Translations under genes and position numbers: made by a program
The notes under the pieces: model-generated
What the model was told of the DNA's origin: nothing
The model's input: the letters and a program-made list of their open reading frames with translations, nothing else
Databases searched by the model: none
Shown: positions 21,855-25,699 of the stretch, piece after piece
Layout of the letters: each line of letters begins with the position of its first letter
Position numbering within the stretch: the first letter of the stretch is position 1
From: Facklamia sp964471435
GTDB taxonomy: Bacteria; Bacillota; Bacilli; Lactobacillales; Aerococcaceae
Assembly: GCA_964471435.1 (NCBI GenBank)
Contig: CAYYGA010000022.1
Coordinates: 1-25,699, forward strand
Direction: 5' to 3'
DNA: 25,699 bases

Positions 21855-23718
21855 ATATGAATACAGTGAACATTTAATCGAACGTCAATTTAAATCAGAA
21901 CAAGCCATGTTAACAGAATTTTCTAAAGGCGATTATACTTTAAAAAATCCATTGATTAAATATAATCCCTATTTTGTAAATGAGCTATCGGCTGTAATCA
22001 TGTTTAAAACTCCAACTTCCACAGCTGTTACTATGCGAATCAAAGGTAAAACAAAAGCAGCAGATATAGTCCAGACTTTCCCGCCGGCCACAAAACACGT
22101 CTTACCAGTTATTGGTTTATACAGTGATTATGAAAATAAAATTGAGCTAATGCCTTACCAGACACCCTCTCAAAAAGTGGTCCATTCTATAAAAACACCA
22201 GCGGTTAAAGGGGTTAATTTAGTTGAAAAAATGGAGACCCGCTCTGATTATTTACAAGATGATGTAGTGTTTTTATGTCCGGCAGTTTCTGATTTAGCCA
22301 TCGCCGTCGATTATGCAGGGGATGTCCGCTTAAGCTTTGCTGAAGCTCTCGTATGGGAGGCCAAGCGGCAGGAAAACGGCAATATTTTAATGGGAAGTGA
22401 ACGTTTAATACGGATGCCATATTTTGTGACCGGCTTATATGAGATGAGCTTAGTCGGGAAAATCTACCGAGAAATCCGCATCCCTTATGGATATCATCAT
22501 GATCAAATTAATTTACCTGACGGTGACTATTTAGTATTAAATTCTAATTTTCATGAGGGGACTGTAGAAGATCATGCAGTAATTATTGATCATCAAACAG
22601 GACGGGTGAAAAGGACCATTAACTTTGCTGAGATTATAAAACCAGGTGCTCAAAAGTCAGGTTCTTGGTCGGATGAAGATTGGTTTCATTGCAATGCTGT
22701 CTGGTATGATTGTCACACTCATTCGCTTACTTTATCCGGACGCCACATTAACGCTTTAGTGAACATAGATTTTGACAGCGAGGCTATTAATTGGATACTT
22801 TCTGATCCAGAAAATTGGGTAGAAGAATATCAGCCTTATTTATTAAAAGCAGTCAATCAGGAAGAATTCGATTGGCACTACGAACCTCATGCATGTATTA
22901 TTACACCGCATGGAGATGTAATGCTTTTTGATAATCATCATTGGGGTTCCCAAGATCCGGCAAAATATAAGAAAGCTGAAGAGTCCTATTCACGCGGCGT
23001 ATTGTACCGCATTGATCCTCAAGCGATGACTGTTGAACAAAGATGGCAGTATGGAAAGGAGAGAGGAAGTGATTTCTACTCTCCCTACATTTCAAATGTG
23101 CGCTATTACAATGAAAATCATTATATGATTCATTCAGGCGGAATCACATTTAATGAAGACGGCAGTCCAAGCGATAAGCTGGGCTCAGTGGCTCAACTTG
23201 AAGACCCCAATATCCAACTTAAATCTATCACAGTTGAAATGCAGCACCAGGAGAAAAAACTCGAATTAACTGTTAATTCTCATTATTACCGGGCGAACAA
23301 GTTTCCTTTATATGCAAAAAATGGTAATAATTTACAATTAGGACGTGGCTATATCCTTGGGAATTTAGGCGAAACTCCTATGATGAATTACCCCATACCT
23401 GCAACAGTAACCGGCCAGCTTCTACCTGACTTTCATCAAGCCCGCCTAGTTGAAGAAGCCGATTTAATTACTTTTTTTGCTAAATTCGAAAGGGGAGACT
23501 TAGTGGTTTTGGTCTTAGAAAGTGAAACTGAAAAACGGCAGTATTTTATTTCAACTTCAAAAGGTAAAAGGGGTGCGATGTGTACTGGTACGTTTTTACT
23601 GGATGATGATCGAAACACTCGTACGATTATAAGTAAAGAAGGTTTAAAAGGAAGTTATGATGTAAGTGTGTTGGTGGAAGATCAACTATTTAAAACTGGA
23701 ATTGTAATTGAGGTTTAA
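21838..23718 (+). CDS. Aryl-sulfate sulfotransferase (PAPS-independent, AssT family), cytosolic
   Basis: A 626-residue arylsulfate sulfotransferase, which moves sulfate from a phenolic sulfate ester to another phenol through a sulfo-histidine. An N-terminal Arylsulfotran_N-like domain (about 45-115) holds KTPTSTAVTMRIKGKTKAAD and HVLPVIGLYSDYENKI. A beta-propeller catalytic domain follows. Candidate active-site residues, mapped by motif onto E. coli AssT (His252, His356, Arg374, His436), are H220 or H221 in YHHD, H284 in DWFHCNAVWYD, R302 in LTLSGRH and H351 in YEPHACIITPHGD. The 18-residue H-R spacing is the same as in E. coli. Also NHHWGSQDP and SPYISNVRYY are typical. There is no signal peptide, whereas proteobacterial AssT is periplasmic. 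Five cysteines are visible (C147, C285, C292, C353 and one near the C-terminus). Donor and acceptor phenols are unknown. Confidence 0.88.
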   Translation: MTPSIKYEYSEHLIERQFKSEQAMLTEFSKGDYTLKNPLIKYNPYFVNELSAVIMFKTPTSTAVTMRIKGKTKAADIVQTFPPATKHVLPVIGLYSDYENKIELMPYQTPSQKVVHSIKTPAVKGVNLVEKMETRSDYLQDDVVFLCPAVSDLAIAVDYAGDVRLSFAEALVWEAKRQENGNILMGSERLIRMPYFVTGLYEMSLVGKIYREIRIPYGYHHDQINLPDGDYLVLNSNFHEGTVEDHAVIIDHQTGRVKRTINFAEIIKPGAQKSGSWSDEDWFHCNAVWYDCHTHSLTLSGRHINALVNIDFDSEAINWILSDPENWVEEYQPYLLKAVNQEEFDWHYEPHACIITPHGDVMLFDNHHWGSQDPAKYKKAEESYSRGVLYRIDPQAMTVEQRWQYGKERGSDFYSPYISNVRYYNENHYMIHSGGITFNEDGSPSDKLGSVAQLEDPNIQLKSITVEMQHQEKKLELTVNSHYYRANKFPLYAKNGNNLQLGRGYILGNLGETPMMNYPIPATVTGQLLPDFHQARLVEEADLITFFAKFERGDLVVLVLESETEKRQYFISTSKGKRGAMCTGTFLLDDDRNTRTIISKEGLKGSYDVSVLVEDQLFKTGIVIEV

Positions 23719-23742
23719 ATCAATCGTAAAGGGGAAAGAGCA

Positions 23743-24342
23743 ATGTTATTATCGGATTCATTCTTAAATATTAAAACGGGAGGCATTCGTAACCTCGACC
23801 TCCCTCATAACACTCTTTTTTACCGTACAGAATCTTCTGAATATGAAGCATTAAAGGTTTTATTTCAAAATTATCAGCCGCTATCCAACCCTTTTTGGTT
23901 AGATGTAGGTTGTGGGGAAGGCAGGGTTCTTTTCAGCGCCCATTTTATTTACCGCTGTCCGGTGGTAGGGGTTGAATTAAATAGTTCTACTTTTCAGCAT
24001 CTCTATCATAATCTGTTGAATTATTTAAAGAAACATCCGAGTGAAAAAAATATTTATCTAGAGAACACTTATATCCATGACTATTCTTTCGACCGGAGGA
24101 TTAATACGGTTTATCTTTTTAATCCCTTTGCGCCTGAAATTTTTCAGCAGTTTATTTATCAGCTTTTGGAAAGTTACGATCAATATCCACGTGAAATTGA
24201 CATCATCTTATATTATCCTCATGCTGAAAATATTGGAATTTTAGAAGAGGCAGGACTCTTTACTCATAAGCAGTCCATCCCTTTCGATCTTTATCATGAC
24301 AAGCGGCTTCGTTTTGAAATATACAGCTTAAAGACCTATTAA
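23743..24342 (+). CDS. Class I SAM-dependent methyltransferase
   Basis: A 199-residue Rossmann-fold methyltransferase. The SAM-binding motif I is WLDVGCGEGRVLFSAHF (about 52-68), the acidic motif II ends VVGVELNSS (E at about 78), and the post-motif reads INTVYLFNPFAPEIF, with the N-P-F triad found in many methyltransferases acting on N or O atoms. The N-terminus carries a short cap (1-45). No substrate can be deduced. It starts 24 bases after the sulfotransferase stop, with AAAGGGGAAAGAG (23728-23740) before the ATG, so it belongs to the same operon. The location suggests, but does not show, joint modification of small phenolic compounds. No terminator is visible in 24343-24503. Confidence 0.78.
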   Translation: MLLSDSFLNIKTGGIRNLDLPHNTLFYRTESSEYEALKVLFQNYQPLSNPFWLDVGCGEGRVLFSAHFIYRCPVVGVELNSSTFQHLYHNLLNYLKKHPSEKNIYLENTYIHDYSFDRRINTVYLFNPFAPEIFQQFIYQLLESYDQYPREIDIILYYPHAENIGILEEAGLFTHKQSIPFDLYHDKRLRFEIYSLKTY

Positions 24343-24503
24343 TTTTTTCCACTACATAAAGATTACAAACCTTATCTCAGCAATGGAGTTTTCTACCGAC
24401 TTGATTATCGTATTCATCAAAATAAGAAAGTAAGTGAGCATATAAGGAGAAATCTTAGTAAAGTTGAGCTATCATGAAATTAATTTAAAAGGGGGGCTTT
24501 CGG

Positions 24504-25673
24504 ATGAAAAAGTGGTCACTATTGATAACAAGTTTATTCACTTTCTTTACTTTGACAGCATTAACAGTTAACGCACAGCCCACTGTTGATTTTGATGAAA
24601 TAGAGGATGAAATTGAGGAAAGCTTAGAGCTGGAGAATTTATCTCAGTTATATGAGATGGAAGAACCAATAATTGTTTATGAGGAAGAGGGAATCTCTTA
24701 TCAAATTGATGGGTATGCTTTGTATGAATTGGAAGGAATAGCGCGTGGCTGGGAAATTCCTTTTGATGATAATCGAGATCGGGGAGGCTTATTGGTAACC
24801 CATCTGACAATTGTAAATGATAGTTCTGATGAGTTTTTTGTCGGTCTGTCTCAAGACTATCGTATTGCCGGAGCGGACCGCTATCATTCTCATACTAGCC
24901 AACTTATTTCAGAAGAAGAAGTATTTTTGAATTCAGTAATTGAAGCTGACAATATTTTGGCTCCCGGCGAGGAGTTTACTGGTTTTGAAACCATTAGCCT
25001 TTCTTCAGAATACTTAGATCAAGCTTTAGAAAACGGTGAAGTTAATTTTACACCTGGTTATATTACTTTTGATTTAGAAGGAAGTGCTTCTGAAAATATC
25101 CTGCCTGATATAGTAACTGTTTTACCTTTATCAGAAGAAGCAGAGGAGAAAGTTGCAAGCTCTGGGGATTTTTATCCGGATGAAGTGACTCTACAAAATA
25201 TGGGCAGTAAAACGATGCTGGATGAAGGATATGAAGAAGAAACCATTACAATTGAAGATATCGATGTAACAATTAATGGTTATCAGATTACAGAATTTAC
25301 ACCCGCCGCTGATCAAGAAGCCCGTTTTGAAGACTTTAAAGATGGTGTAGTCTTATATACTATTGAGTATACGATTGAAAACAACAGCGACCGCGATGAA
25401 AATAGAGTGAATTTTGAAAATGCATATGCACAGATGATATTAAATGAAAACATTGCTTTTTCAAATGCTGGCTTATTGGAACCACGTGCCTCAGAAGAGA
25501 TATTGGAAGAGGGCGAATCAGCAACCAGTTACTTTGTTTTTGCTTTTAGTAAAGACGACTATGAGCTGTACGAAGGCCGTTCGGTTCACTTAAATGTGAC
25601 CATTAATGATGCGGATTTTCGGGCTATCAATGATTATCAGGAATTGATGTTTACGATTAAAGAAGGGGATTAA
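24504..25673 (+). CDS. Secreted two-domain DUF5068/DUF4352-like protein
   Basis: A 389-residue exported protein. Residues 1-24 are a Sec signal peptide ending TVNA, with a likely signal-peptidase-I site before Q25 and no lipobox. An acidic helical linker (about 29-52: DEIEDEIEESLELENLSQ) precedes two immunoglobulin-like beta domains that look duplicated. Domain 1 (about 57-205) contains GISYQIDGYALYELEG, LLVTHLTIVNDSSDEFFV and ILAPGEEF. Domain 2 (about 243-385) has IDVTINGYQITEFTP, VLYTIEYTIENNSDRDEN and ILEEGES. Matching features are the V-x-I-x-G/N-Y-x-I start, the E-x-x-N-N/D-S turn and the L-x-x-G-E segment. DUF4352-type domains are common in Firmicutes extracytoplasmic proteins of unknown role. 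AAAAGGGGGG (24488-24497) sets the start. The strong acidity is notable. Function unknown. Confidence 0.78.
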   Translation: MKKWSLLITSLFTFFTLTALTVNAQPTVDFDEIEDEIEESLELENLSQLYEMEEPIIVYEEEGISYQIDGYALYELEGIARGWEIPFDDNRDRGGLLVTHLTIVNDSSDEFFVGLSQDYRIAGADRYHSHTSQLISEEEVFLNSVIEADNILAPGEEFTGFETISLSSEYLDQALENGEVNFTPGYITFDLEGSASENILPDIVTVLPLSEEAEEKVASSGDFYPDEVTLQNMGSKTMLDEGYEEETITIEDIDVTINGYQITEFTPAADQEARFEDFKDGVVLYTIEYTIENNSDRDENRVNFENAYAQMILNENIAFSNAGLLEPRASEEILEEGESATSYFVFAFSKDDYELYEGRSVHLNVTINDADFRAINDYQELMFTIKEGD

Positions 25674-25699
25674 CCTCCCTTTATAAAATGTTTTTAAAC

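Noticed and set aside
1..25699. CRISPR array, rRNA operon or replication origin
   Set aside because: No regularly spaced repeats, rRNA segments or DnaA-box clusters were found when reading the window.

Overview
The window looks like chromosomal DNA of a low-GC Gram-positive bacterium, most likely a Lactobacillales member of the Carnobacteriaceae/Aerococcaceae kind. The grounds are AT-rich codon use, strong AAAGGAGG-type ribosome binding sites, sigma-A-like promoters, compact operons and many acidic proteins. The genus call is inference only. Two runs of exactly 100 N (4334-4433 and 15628-15727) are scaffold gaps of unknown true length. Each interrupts a membrane-protein gene.

Left edge (1-430): this is the end of an integrated element. 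A minus-strand tyrosine-recombinase fragment abuts a displaced copy of the last 13 codons of rpsI (ribosomal protein S9, ending QFSKR-stop), followed by a terminator that was probably the original rpsI terminator. The arrangement fits an attachment site at the 3' end of rpsI. The integrase lacks its N-terminal part exactly at this junction.

Region 616-4520: a thioredoxin-reductase-like CxxC flavoprotein, a divergent cis-prenyltransferase (UppS paralogue), an 84-residue unknown protein, and an SLC13/DASS-type permease cut by gap 1.

Region 4566-7646: a four-gene OpuC/OsmF-type quaternary-amine ABC importer in the order permease, binding protein, ATPase, permease. Its binding protein has no lipobox and its ATPase has no CBS domains. 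Convergent to it are a cytosolic beta-helix-like protein and an MgtC/SapB membrane protein (7649-9512, minus strand). Then come a membrane-anchored PAS protein, a cold-shock protein with a long leader, and a polytopic membrane protein (9682-11996).

Region 12041-19967: a ten-gene Mrp-type Na+/H+ antiporter operon. It holds a 50-residue membrane peptide, then subunits E, F, G, a fused MbhD/MbhE-like protein (the MrpA C-terminal module), B, C, and three NuoL/M/N-like ion-translocating subunits. The order matches archaeal Mbh-type loci rather than the textbook mrpABCDEFG order, and there are no hydrogenase genes. Gap 2 lies in the first of the three paralogues, where a motif shared with the other two is expected.

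Region 19996-25673: a PhoA-type alkaline phosphatase without a signal peptide, transcribed away from a thioredoxin-arylsulfotransferase-methyltransferase operon. The thioredoxin and the PAPS-independent arylsulfate sulfotransferase overlap by 17 bases and both look cytosolic. This recalls the dedicated thiol-redox partners of E. coli AssT, but in another compartment. The window ends with a secreted DUF5068/DUF4352-like two-domain protein.

Osmoprotectant uptake, the Mrp antiporter and acidic secreted proteins together suggest life under salt or alkaline stress. This is inference from gene content.
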